Part shown: positions 12,796 through 24,906 of the stretch, piece after piece | How positions within the stretch are numbered: the stretch's first letter is position 1 | How the letters are laid out: every line of letters begins with the position of its first letter | Assembly: GCA_002914845.1 (NCBI GenBank) | Contig: JXTC01000170.1 | Coordinates: 360,589 to 424,588 of the forward strand | Length of the DNA: 64,000 nucleotides | Source: Trema orientale | Lineage: Eukaryota; Streptophyta; Magnoliopsida; Rosales; Cannabaceae | Direction: 5' to 3' | The notes under the pieces: model-generated | What the model was told of the DNA's origin: nothing | What the model saw: the letters and a program-made list of their open reading frames with translations, nothing else | Databases searched by the model: none | Position numbers and translations under genes: made by a program

Positions 12796-14457
12796 TAATA
12801 AAATAGTTACAAAATATATATTATCACCAAATTGTTCGAGGAAAGGAAGGTGAAAATACTAAAACCTTTTGATTGCAACCTCTCTGAAGTTGGTTATCGT
12901 GTTAGAGTTAGAGCCTCTTCCACTCGTCCAATATCATCTTACTCGGTGGCAGCAGATCCAGAGGATTATTTGGTTTGGCATCATTTGTTGCAGACTCAAG
13001 TAGAGGTGGGATGGATTCAGTCTGGTTGACGACCTCACCCAATATCTTTTTGAAGTTTGGTTGATTAACCAAGGCCCACAGGTACCTCTCAACATGGGGG
13101 AACTCTGAAGTGAAGCTCTTTGTCAAGATCTTGGTGAAGCCTTTATACAAATTGCATGTCATGATGATGTCAGCAAGAGGGTTACAGAATGTCCAACCAA
13201 GTATGTGTTAGAGGCAAGGTGTGAGTTCAAAGCAGCCATCCCTCTCTTCAATGCTGAGATTATAGCCTCCTCAACCTTGATGACAGTTTATGTGTATATT
13301 TAGACAATTAAGAAAAAGATCATGGATCAAAATTCCAACTAGTTATAGAAAAAAGTTAGAATGAAAAGCAGAAAAATCATTCCACTGCTCAATTCGGGGC
13401 CTATAGATCATGTAGACGAGAAAATATATATACATAGATGTATAACAATAATCATAAAAGGAGTTGGGATGTAGTCGTTTCTAGGACTGGTACCGTTACA
13501 CCTTTCTAGGACTGGTACCATTACACGATTTAGCCAACATCAAATATATTTATCCAATACGGTATTGGACAAATATAGTTTGTATTGGCTAAATTATGTA
13601 ATGGAATCGTTCCTCCAACGTGACTACATCATACCCATCATAAAAAGCTTAGTAAGGATGGGTAAAACGTCAAAAGCAAATCAATATTCCATCATCAAAC
13701 TGCTCATGTTATCACTCATGTTATCATCATCAACTAAACAAAAGAACCAAAAATGGAAGGAAATTAAGGGAAGTTTACATAATCAATCAAAGAAGAGCCA
13801 AAGAGAGCATTGTCGGTCAACGGAGCAACCGCAGCAAGCAGGGAAAAGAACAAAAGAAAAGAAAAAGAAAATTCATGAGCAAGCAGCTCCTAAACCAATC
13901 AAGGATGATCGAAGAGAGAACTATATATACATGCAAGCAGACTCAAACTTATTACCATAACGTGATATGGCGATGATCTCGAAAGTGGGGCCATCAGGAG
14001 TTTCCAGAACAGGAATCTGATGATCAAAGGAGAAGAAAAGGCTGACTACGTACTGAAAAACAGGTTGATCTTAAGTTGTTTCTGATAGAGATGATTGTCT
14101 TGGATCAGTTGAGTTGAGAGCATACCTTCCCAATTGGGTTCATTTTGAGAAATTCAGGAGTTTTGTTGGTGACCCCGAGCTCAAAATTTGCAGCCACTTC
14201 AATTTTCACACCAGCGTGCTCTGCCACAATTAGGGACTTGAAAGCATTTTTGTTAGGAAGCGCTGAATGAATGCAAGACCTGCAAATTAAACAACGTACG
14301 TGTACGTAACCAAATAGATATTAGATATGGTCAGTTAATTAAGCTGATTTCATATATTGTCTATGCATGTCAAGGTCAAGGAATACAAAAAATTAGATAA
14401 ATGATACCAATTAAACATCATCTAAAAGCCAAAGGACTCACCAGAGCCATGGCTTCA
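12796..14457 (-). pseudogene. Truncated tandem copy of eEF1B-gamma
   Basis: On the minus strand this copies exons 1-6 of the intact gene at 17.8-20.1 kb, including introns, so it arose by DNA duplication and not by retroposition. The 9-nt first exon (ATGGCTCTG, 14,457 downward) is kept. Exon 2 (about 14,281-14,126) has a 4-nt length change. The exon 4 acceptor has changed from CAG to CGG. Exon 5 is out of frame and reaches a stop. The Lys/Glu-rich hinge in exon 6 is mostly deleted, and the whole last exon with the EF1G C-terminal domain is missing. The copy ends, just past part of intron 6, against the MITE at 12.45-12.8 kb. It also carries a palindromic MITE in an intron. It cannot make a normal eEF1B-gamma. 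Confidence 0.9.
13469..13630. mobile_element. Palindromic MITE inside the eEF1B-gamma pseudogene
   Basis: The ends read GATGTAGTC...GACTACATC. The two halves pair along most of their length around a centre near 13,563 (CCAATACGGTATTGG). The left arm contains a 24-bp direct duplication (TTTCTAGGACTGGTACC blocks at about 13,478 and 13,502) that is absent from the right arm. The corresponding intron of the intact gene has no such sequence, so it inserted after the gene duplication. It is non-coding and would fold into a long hairpin if transcribed. Confidence 0.7.
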
Positions 14458-15654
14458 CAATCACAAGTATAGAAGATCTAGCAGCTGCGGAAGGCCCAAG
14501 GACAGAATGAGCAGAGCACAATTGCATTTTGAGTACAGAATGAGCACGAGTATCATTAACCACGTCAATCCTTGTACTTTCTTTCTCTTTTTTTTTTTTT
14601 TTCTAATTTCTAAATTTTTGTCTAACATAACAATTATGGAGTACTAATCAATTGGGAGAGGGCCCTCCATTAAAGAAAGTTACAAGTTTAGCGACACATA
14701 AAAAAATAAAAAGCGCAAGTCCAGGATGATTTGACAACAACACACAATCCATACGAGAAATTAATTCATTTTTAATTATCATTTTTTAAAAATTTCGTAT
14801 CTACTTTTCATCAGGTAATCATTCACTAAGACTGGTCCATACCCATCTTCAAGATACATTATGCATAAGATCCATATTATCGATTTCCTCTTTCTTCTTT
14901 CTAGATACATTAATGGTGATGTTTGTGGACTTGTGAGTTGCAACCCATTTCTATTTGTTTTTTAATTTTTGAGGTATCGAGTGTACCATTTTATAACTAC
15001 CACATTGGTTAAAAGAAACAAATAAACCTCTCCAGGCAGATCATTTACGTAGTCACTTAACAATATGAGTGATAGAAAAGAGAAACAATATTAATGAGAA
15101 TACCCTGCATACAACTTGAAAAGAAGAAAATTATTTGGATTAAGCGAATTGTTGTATTATTTGGATCGTAATAGGTACAAGATTTCAGTTATTTATGACG
15201 GATTTCAGAAGAAAATGAATAACAGGGAAAAGAAAAAAAAAAAGAATAAAACTTGTACAATTTCTGAACTCTATAATAGCAACCACATCACTGCAAGTAC
15301 ATATAATCAGAATATACTTGTGCTTGGCGGTGCATATAATAATGCAGTTACGGTTGCTGTGGGACTGCATGGAGGAAAAATACTAACCTGAGCAGCCTCG
15401 TGCTGTGCTCACTCTGCTCCTCGGCTTGGGAATGAATCGGGCATGTGCTTTTTACTTGTAAAAATGCTCGTGCAGTTTGGCGCTTCTCCCAGTTTAAAAT
15501 TAATTTCCATACGTTTCTCATCTGTGAGTTTTGTCAAATGCTGAATTGGAACAACTAATTTGTATTCTATGGAGCATTTGGGAGCGAACGAAATGGGCAC
15601 ATCCATGGTGGCAAACTTAAACCACCCACCCACCCACCTAGTGCTATTCTACAG
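14458..15654. other. Intergenic DNA, no supported gene
   Basis: A/T-rich spacer with no recognisable exon, RNA gene or element boundary. The open frames near 15,116-15,391 lack domains, are biased towards Lys/Asn, and are judged to be chance. Confidence 0.5.
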
Positions 15655-16072
15655 TGGGCAACATCTTATCTCTCCTGTTACCAACAAAATACAGTTGGGA
15701 CACTTAATTGCCCCACGAATTTGTCATTGGCAATCACCTATGGCACGTAACTTGAAGATGAATGTTGATGCTTCAATTGGCCATGAATGAGTGTAGGTGC
15801 AATTATCGTAAATGCTACCGAAGAAGTTAGGGAGGCGAAAGCTCTTTGCATTTGTCGGATATGTGCTCAAGATGTTGGTTGGACTGCCTTTGGAAAGTGT
15901 GGAATCAAATAGTTTGCTAGTTGTTAATGGTATTAACAAAGGGTAGACAGATTTCTATTTTATTTGGTGACCTCCTTGTGGATATCTCTTATTCATTTTG
16001 TGTCGTTGTATCACTTTTCTATTTTCTAGCCGCTGTATATTCTTTTAATTAATGACAGATTATCTTTTACTC
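15655..16072 (+). mobile_element. LINE fragment: decayed RNase H-like domain and 3' tail
   Basis: Read on the + strand, the segment begins LKMNVDASIGHE, continues VGAIIVNATEEVREAKAL, and after a frame change gives ESNSLLVVNGINK-like residues. These are the first and middle motifs of the RNase H-like domain (RVT_3 type) at the end of plant L1 LINE proteins. A short A-run (CTCGAAAAAAT) near 16,070 is a plausible 3' tail. It is broken by several stops and frame changes. I could not find its 5' edge or a target-site duplication. Confidence 0.55.
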
Positions 16073-16102
16073 GAAAAAATATTATATAATATATATGGAT
16101 GA

Positions 16103-16941
16103 TGTTTCAATGGAGATTTTTGTTTTTGTTCCATGGATGGGTAAAATTATCAAGTTGAATATGACCTACAATAGCAAGTAATTTCATCTATTTTTGATCA
16201 ATTAATGTTTTATTCAATTATTTTTCTTTTTTATTTATTTCTTTTCTTTTTTTGATTTTAACTTATAAGTTTAATTTTTTAAATTTCATTTAATTTGAAC
16301 ATATTATGCTATTAATATGAATAAGTAATTTTTTTGAGAATATAAATAATGTTAATTTTGTTTTTATATGAGATGTAACGTTAGTTTTTTTTTTTTGAAA
16401 GGGAATAACGTTAGTTTTGAAATTATAAAAAAGAAAGAATGTATTTTTTTAAGAAAAATTTTTGATAAAAAAATTAGTATTTAATAGTTTTATACTAACA
16501 GTTATGTGTTTTTTTTAGAATATATACATAACATTAGTTTTTTTTTAGGGGATATATAATGTTAGTTTTGAAATTATAAAAAAGGACTCATTTTTTAATG
16601 AAAAATTTAATATATATACAATTAGTTCTTTAGAAAAAAAATATCTAGATATATATACGGTTACTTGTTTTTCTATTTATTTTTTAATAAAAATAAACAA
16701 TAGAATGAAAAAAAGAAAAAACAATGAAAAAGGGATTAGAAAAAAAAAATTCCAACTCATAGGTCTCATATAGGTTACTAATTTTTTAAGTCATAAATAG
16801 CTTTCTATATTTATATACGTATTAATTATATTTTATTTTTTGATAAAATTACTAATATCATTATAACCATCAGATCAAAATCCAATGGTCCAAATGAAAG
16901 TACCCATCAATGGAGCAAAAACAAAAATCTCCATTGAAACA
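16103..16941. mobile_element. Non-autonomous DNA transposon with ~40-bp terminal inverted repeats (839 bp)
   Basis: The left end starts TGTTTCAATGGAGATTTTTG. The inverse of the right end is identical over these 20 bp and continues to about 40 bp with two mismatches. TGA flanks both sides (16,100-16,102 and 16,942-16,944), consistent with a 3-bp target duplication. The interior is extremely AT-rich, holds internal near-repeats of a GTTAGTTTTGAAATTATAAA block, and has no transposase frame. The well-matched ends suggest fairly recent movement. I do not recognise the superfamily. Confidence 0.7.
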
Positions 16942-17112
16942 TGACCCAATATTATATATATAATATTTACAACATAAAGAAGCCACACACACGTGCCTTT
17001 TGTCTTGACCTCTTATAATCTTGGGTGATGGATTTACCCATCTCAATTAATAGATCCCTCTTGAATTAAATTGCCCATAAACCAATTTTACGCAGAATGA
17101 ATGTAATTTGTA

Positions 17113-17330
17113 TACGCTAAAAAAATACAGATTAGATTAAACAAACATTCCTAATTGAGATGCTATATACATATACAATATTAGTATGGAAAGGACACGA
17201 ATCCAGTAGGACTGGTTTTTATATACGCTAAAAAAATACAGATTAGATCAAATGAACATTCCTAATTAAGATGCTATATACATATACAATATTAGTATGG
17301 AAAGGAAACCAATCCAGTAGGACTGGTTTT
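17113..17330. repeat. ~109-bp tandem duplication
   Basis: Two adjacent units each start TATACGCTAAAAAAATACAG and end AGTAGGACTGGTTTTT, with only a few differences. This is a simple tandem duplication in the AT-rich spacer between the transposon at 16.1-16.9 kb and the 3' end of eEF1B-gamma. Confidence 0.85.
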
Positions 17331-17827
17331 TTCTTTTTTACTAGATAGGTATTATTTTGGCCTAATTATACACTTATTTTTATAATAAATAATAGAAAAA
17401 AAAACTCATTAAATAATGTATATTTATTTTTATTTTTAACTATTTAAATTATAATAACCGTGATCATTGATAACTAAAAAACAAATATCTAGAAAAATAA
17501 AAAAAAATACCTATTTGATTGCGAACTACATATGTATTATCTTATTCTATAAGAAGGAAGAAAACCTTGGAAATCGAGTCTTAACAAATTCCAAACTCGC
17601 ATTCTTCTAACGACAAATTTCACTTATATAAATGTCTAAATTATGACCAACAATTAAATGGCGAAAACAAAGATTATAACTTATGCTTGTAACTCAAAAA
17701 ACCACAAGGCTAAAACTTTGGTCTTAAACAGAATTACCGAAACAAACTCTACCTCCAAGAAAAAGAAAAGACAAAAAAATAAACGACATAACAAAAAGAG
17801 GACCCCTAGATTTAGAGGATTTGTTTT

Positions 17828-20083
17828 TCACTTGAAGCACTTGGCATCCAAAAGAGCCTCTCCCTCAAAAGGCTCTGCATCTTCTATCATCTGATTAACA
17901 CGCTCCTTCTGGGCTTCGTCTGAAAGGTCAACCTTCTTCCAGTCGTAGAGCTCCATGTCATAGCACTCATCAATTACAAATTGAGGAATTTCTTGGCCAC
18001 GGAAGAGCCACAGCCCCTTCACCTTGAATGGTGGCCCCGAGCCAATAACTAGCATCTTCCCAAAAGCGTACTTGCGAGCCAGATCCATCCTCTGAAGAAA
18101 TCCACCCACCTTGTTCAAGGTCACAAAGGAAACAGTATTCTCATCATTGTACTTGTAGTCACAGAACCACAGAGAGTATCCCTCAGGATCATACATGTCC
18201 CAGAATCCTGAAATAAAGGATTGAAGGATCCATCAATCAAACTAAATAGACACAAAATATGTCATCAAATTGTTCAAGGAAGACAGCAATAATAAGCCAT
18301 GAGGAAAAATACCTTTAATTGCAACCTCTCTGAAGTTAGTTTTCGTGTTAGAGTAGAGCCTCTTCCACTCGTCTAATATCATCTTACTTGGTGGCAACAG
18401 ATCCAGAGGATTCTTGGGTTTGGGCTTAGGTGCCTCTTCCTCCTCCTCAGCTTCTGCTTTGGCCGGCTTTGGTGCCTCTTTCTTGGCTTCTTTCTTTGGC
18501 TCATCCTTCTTGGATTTGGCTTCTTTCTTTGGCTCAGGCTTCTTTGCAGATTGAACAGGTGGGAGTGATTCAGTCTGCTTGACCTCACCCAATATCTTTT
18601 TGAAGTTTGGTTGATTAACCAAGGTCCAGAAGTACCTCTCCACGTGAGGGAATTCTGAAGTGAAGCTCTTAGTCAAGAGAATGGTGAACCCCAAATACAA
18701 ATTGCTTGTCAAGATGATGTCAGCAAGGGTTACAGAATGCCCAACTAAGTATGTGTTAGAAGCAAGGTGTGAGTCCAAAGCAGCCAAACCTCTCTTCAAC
18801 GCTGAGATTGCAGCTTCCTCAGCCTAGATGAGAAATATTTAGACAAGAAAACTCGCATCAGGGAAGATATATTTGCAATGTTGAGCCCATCCAGGAAGTT
18901 ACAGATAAAAGTTAAAAAGAGTAAAATAATTATGAAAGAAACCGCAACTCACAGGAGGAAGGTACGGAGCTCGTCCAGTTCTTGGTCTATACCAACTCAC
19001 AAGGTTAGCATCAATCTCCAGTGTAGAAAAATCAATCCATTGCTCAATGTGCGCCTATAGATAAATAAAAAATATAACAGTAAGTATAAAAAGCTTCCTA
19101 TTTTCACACCCTCTGAACCAAAGAGGCAAGGATAGGTAAACGTCAAATGCAACATTAAAGCTGCTGTCCATAACCAACCAATATAAAACAATAAAAAAGA
19201 GAAAGAAGAGTTTACATAATCAATCAAAGAAGAGCCGTACAGAGCATTGTCGGTCAAGCGTGCAACTGCAGCAGAAAAAAATTTGCACCATTAAATTTCA
19301 ACTCAACCAAAGGATGATAGAGAACAAAAAAAGATTACATGCAGTCTTACCATAACGTGCTATAGCGTTGCTCTCGAATACGGGCCCATCAGGGGTTTGC
19401 AGAACAGGAATCTGAAAGGAAAGGAAAAGATAAGTTTAATTAGGAGGCTGACCTGCAAAACAGAACAGATTCTTATGTGATACGTTTTACCTAAGAGTTG
19501 AAGTTTACCTTCCCAATAGGGTTCATCTTGATAAATTCAGGAGTCTTGTTGGTGACTCCCATCTCAAAATTAGCAGCCAATTCAACTTTGACACCAGCAT
19601 ACTCGGCGACAATTAGTGTCTTGAAAGCATTTTTGTTTGTTTTTGAAGAATACAAGACCTGAAACGAAAAAACGTGGATGGCGCAACTCAGTGAGCAAAC
19701 AGGTGCAGCAAGACATGCTTAAGACGGCGACAATAAGCAAAACGAAAAACCTAACAACGTTTAAACTTGATGATTAATAGTTAATTAAGCCGATTGCATA
19801 TGGGAAAAAAAAAACAAGACCAAACACCATCTGGGGGTATCTAAAAAGCATGTAGATCCCAAGTGTGAATATAGAGACTTTTCTTTGGAAAAACTCTAAT
19901 ATAGTGTTGAAATTGAATGTTGAATAAAACCAAAAGAAAGAATACAGAGATAGATCCAATTAATAAGCTCCCGAAAATTAAAGCTTTTTTTATATATATT
20001 TATTTAAAACAGAGCAATCTAATTGCAATCTCAATCATAATTGATAATAAAAGGATGAAGAACAGAGGACTCACCAGAGCCAT
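17828..20083 (-). CDS. eEF1Bgamma: Elongation factor 1B gamma subunit (eEF1B-gamma), 420 aa
   Basis: Seven coding exons on the minus strand: 20083-20075 (9 nt, MAL), 19658-19509, a 61-nt exon near 19,410-19,350, a 50-nt exon near 19,265-19,216, a 102-nt exon near 19,055-18,954, 18823-18313 and 18207-17828. They total 420 residues, normal for plants. A GST-like N domain (~1-82) and C domain (~90-215) are followed by a Lys/Glu/Pro-rich hinge (~218-262). The EF1G C-terminal domain follows (FWDMYDPEGYSLWFCDYKYN to the end LDAKCFK). The protein scaffolds the eEF1B guanine-exchange complex that recharges eEF1A with GTP during translation. A 5'-leader intron at about 20,121-20,214 is suggested by CAG|GTATAG and TTTCAG sites. 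A telo-box and TGGGCY motifs lie upstream. A broken copy lies 3.4 kb further along. Confidence 0.95.
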
Positions 20084-20325
20084 GGCTTCACGGAATAATG
20101 TTTCGCGCTGATTTCAGATCTGAAAACATCAAAAGGCAAAAGAAAAGTAAGTACATAACAATCTAAGAAAGACAGACATGAAAGCAAGAAACTTTAAGAG
20201 ACGAGATGAGACTATACCTGACTGCTATGCGATGCGATGCGAGAGCGTTCTTCCGAGAGAGCGCAAGAGACTAGCTAGAGAGTTAAGAGTGAGGAAGAGG
20301 AGAACAAACGAATGGAGACGGAAGC

Positions 20326-20333
20326 TAGGGTTT
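20326..20333 (-). promoter_or_regulatory. Telo-box (AAACCCTA) of eEF1B-gamma
   Basis: TAGGGTTT on the + strand, so AAACCCTA in the direction of the gene, about 245 bp before the start codon and probably at the start of the leader. Telo-boxes near transcription starts, together with TGGGCY site II motifs, are known in plant genes for translation components such as eEF1A and ribosomal proteins. Both motif types are present here. Confidence 0.65.
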
Positions 20334-20433
20334 TTGTATGTACTCAGACTACTCACCCCTCACCCCTCACCATAAAGCTTCATATCATAAGTCGAGTCGG
20401 GTTCGGGTTTTCAAATCGGTCCATATCCTTAAA

Positions 20434-20516
20434 TGGGCTGGGCTTGCCACCAATGCTAATAGTGTTGGAGATCTCATAGTGTTGAGAAACGGGCATTGGT
20501 AGGACGTACTTGGGCC
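20434..20516. promoter_or_regulatory. Site II (TGGGCY) elements upstream of eEF1B-gamma
   Basis: TGGGCT at 20,434 and 20,439 (sharing one base) and TGGGCC at 20,511, about 100-190 bp beyond the telo-box. Site II motifs are targets of TCP factors in plant growth and translation genes. This arrangement fits coordinated expression with cell proliferation; the functional claim is inferred from the motifs. Confidence 0.55.
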
Positions 20517-20923
20517 AGAATGGCTTTTTCTATAAATGACATTTTCATTAGTGTTAAATACATTTTGACCTATAATCAAGAGCTTTTTGACCACGATAAA
20601 TTTCTAAAAAATATGATAAAATTCTAAAAATATCATAAATAATACTTTTTGTTTTTTTTTTTGTTTTCATTATCAGAAAGATCTTGACTATAAGTTAAAA
20701 TATTTTTGAGAGTCTTAAAAATATCGTTTCATTTTGGCTCAAGTTAGTCCTACCCATGTCCTTTTCCCAATTGTGCTGCGTTGGATGTTAATTAATAGTC
20801 CTATCCGATGTAAATTAGAGTCCTCTAAGTCTCCAGGTGGCCTAGGGGATTAGAGAGTTTATCTCTTATTATGTTAGCTAGGATCTAAACGGTTGGTAAA
20901 CGAAGGTCGGCTGGGTTATAACG

Positions 20924-20954
<31 letters not shown>

Positions 20955-20966
20955 TGTTTTGCTCAT

Positions 20967-21028
20967 AGAATGGTTTTAACTTTGTTCAAAAAAGAAAAGA
21001 AAAGAAAAGAAAAGAATGGTTTTAACTT
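20967..21028 (+). mobile_element. Tail-only retroposition footprint with 16-bp target duplication
   Basis: AGAATGGTTTTAACTT occurs at 20,967-20,982 and again at 21,013-21,028. Between the copies lie only 30 bp, TGTTC followed by an A-rich run interrupted by G. This is the signature of target-primed retroposition in which almost nothing but the 3' tail was copied. The GTTCAAA start matches the tail junction of the L1 copy near 44.66 kb. Confidence 0.65.
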
Positions 21029-21400
21029 GTAATATTAGCATGTGTTTGCGGTCAGACTTGCCGATAATAAACGACATGTCGTTTGTTTCGGAATTGGGGG
21101 GTGGGAGATGAAAGACCAAAAGAGAAAAGACGGGTTTGGGTTTCCAAGGGCAGTTTGGGTAGAGGAATGATATTCCTGATCCTGAGCAGCCCGAAAAGCA
21201 CAAGGACTCACTCACACTCACTGGACCTCACCAGCCTATTTGGTGTTCTTGTTCTTGGCTTCGGGCAGTTCTGTCTGCTTTGAGCTTGAGTAAGGTAAAG
21301 TTACTCCTCCTATTAATATTTAATATTTAATATTTAATAGTTAATATTATTGGTCTCTTAGAAGTTAATCCTTAAAAGAAGAAGAAGAAGAAGAAGTTAG

Positions 21401-23190
<1,790 letters not shown>

Positions 23191-23897
23191 GGTTGATTAA
23201 AGATTTTATCATTGTGAAATTTTCCTATTCTTTCTTGTATTTCTCTCTTGTTTTCCATGCCTTCTTGGTTATTGGTTCAATTTAGCTTTTTTCCTCTTGC
23301 CTCTTTCGTTTTTACTATATTTCATCTAAATATGTTTGGACAATATTTTGTTGTTTGTCGTGCGGATTGATAAGTATTTGTTTATGAGAATCTTTAAGAA
23401 GACAAATTTTGGGGTGTTTTTTTTTTTTTTTTCAATGGACTATATTGGACTGCGTGAAAGGGAAATTCTCTCTTTTACTATTAATCCCCCTTTTCCAACG
23501 TGTAGATGTGAGACACTTTCTTGATCTCGAGAATTTGTACACGCTTGATTGCCGATTGATCCCCTATGAGAGTTAAATGAGATCAATTGCTTTTAGGATA
23601 ACTGAAGCCGTGTGAACATGAATATTGAATAGCGCGACCAACGAAAAAAGAGGCAAGTGTAATAGTTTCTTAGCACTTAATACGATTTACTTGTTCGAAG
23701 ATGTTTGTCGATTGCTAATACAACTCTTACTCTGTTTCGAGAGACTGTTGCCTTTCTTATTCTTTAATTTCTGTTTTCCTTACAAATCTATCTTAAATCG
23801 CCTCTACGTAATATGTCAGACGCGGAAATTTACAATTTGTGTGTTTATTTTGTATTTCGCAGAAAACTAGAAATTGATTATTCTGCCGATGAATTTA

Positions 23898-24310
23898 GGC
23901 TATGTTTGGTAGAGAGGAAAGAAAATAGGAGAGAAGAAAAAATTAGGAGAGAAAGAAAATGTGTAAGATAGAAAGGAAAGTGTCTTTCCTCAATTGTTGT
24001 TTGGTATGTAAGAAGGAAAGAAAATTAGTATATTTTAAAATGACTATTTTGCCTTTTTTATTAAAATTTTAAAAATAGTATACAAGGTTAATTTGGTAAA
24101 TTTACTTTAAAACATTTGTAAAAAAACTTTTCCTCTCCCTTTTCTCTCCATTTTTGGGAGAAAAATATTGGAATGAGTCTCACCATATTTTTCTCTCCCC
24201 TTTTCTCTTCCACTTTCTCTTCCCTTCTCTTTTCCCTCTTACCAAACAACCCAAAATTTTTTTTCCCTCCACTTTTCCCTCAAAACTTTTCTTTCCCACC
24301 AAACATAGCC
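23898..24310. mobile_element. Tourist-like MITE with TTA target duplication (413 bp)
   Basis: The ends read GGCTATGTTTGGT...ACCAAACATAGCC, a clean terminal inverted repeat. TTA flanks both sides (23,895-23,897 and 24,311-24,313), the normal PIF/Harbinger target. The interior is purine-rich on the left and pyrimidine-rich on the right, so the element can fold back. Related copies are at 12,452-12,795 (incomplete) and 63,418-63,787. There is no coding capacity. Confidence 0.85.
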
Positions 24311-24906
24311 TTAGTCTCTTTACAATTAAGTACCACCTAAAAGAAATTTCTTAAAATAGCTACAACTACAAGTAGGCCGAATGATAATAAATTATGATCA
24401 TTCTCTCCCTAGATCAACATCAATTGCCGAAAAAACACATAAAAGCCCCCGCCACAACCGACATTATGGACAAATTTGGAGCACAAAAAGTATAGTACTC
24501 CCGTGTCCGACAAGTATAATCTTCTGATCATGGCACATGACAATGTCTTTACCTTGACAAAGAGACCACCGAAATTGTTATCGCAATCACGACTCATGAC
24601 TTCCCTCGTAAACCCACAAGAGTCTACAAACATTAGCCTTTCATAATGAGTTTCCATTCACACGCATTTTCAGTTCTCTCCTGGTGAGAGGACCTGCTTT
24701 AGTTTCTCATTAAGCCAAAAAGAAAACTTTTTGCAGTACTGAAGGATTCTTCCTTGAATAATTGTGAAAAGTTCATTTTGCCCAAAGACAAGGATCCATG
24801 CAGGCAATGTTTCAACAGTTCTTCAAAGATCCATAAGACAACACAGTCCACGAAGTTTACTGTTTTACATGTTTTTAACAGAACCTTAATGTAGCAATAG
24901 GAATGG

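Noticed and set aside
13565-13960. 131-codon frame on the + strand
   Set aside because: It runs across the palindromic MITE and antisense introns of the eEF1B-gamma pseudogene, with a Lys/Gln-biased low-complexity product.
20815-20900. GGTGGCCTAGGGGATTAG as a possible SINE A-box
   Set aside because: No matching B-box at a workable distance and no tail.
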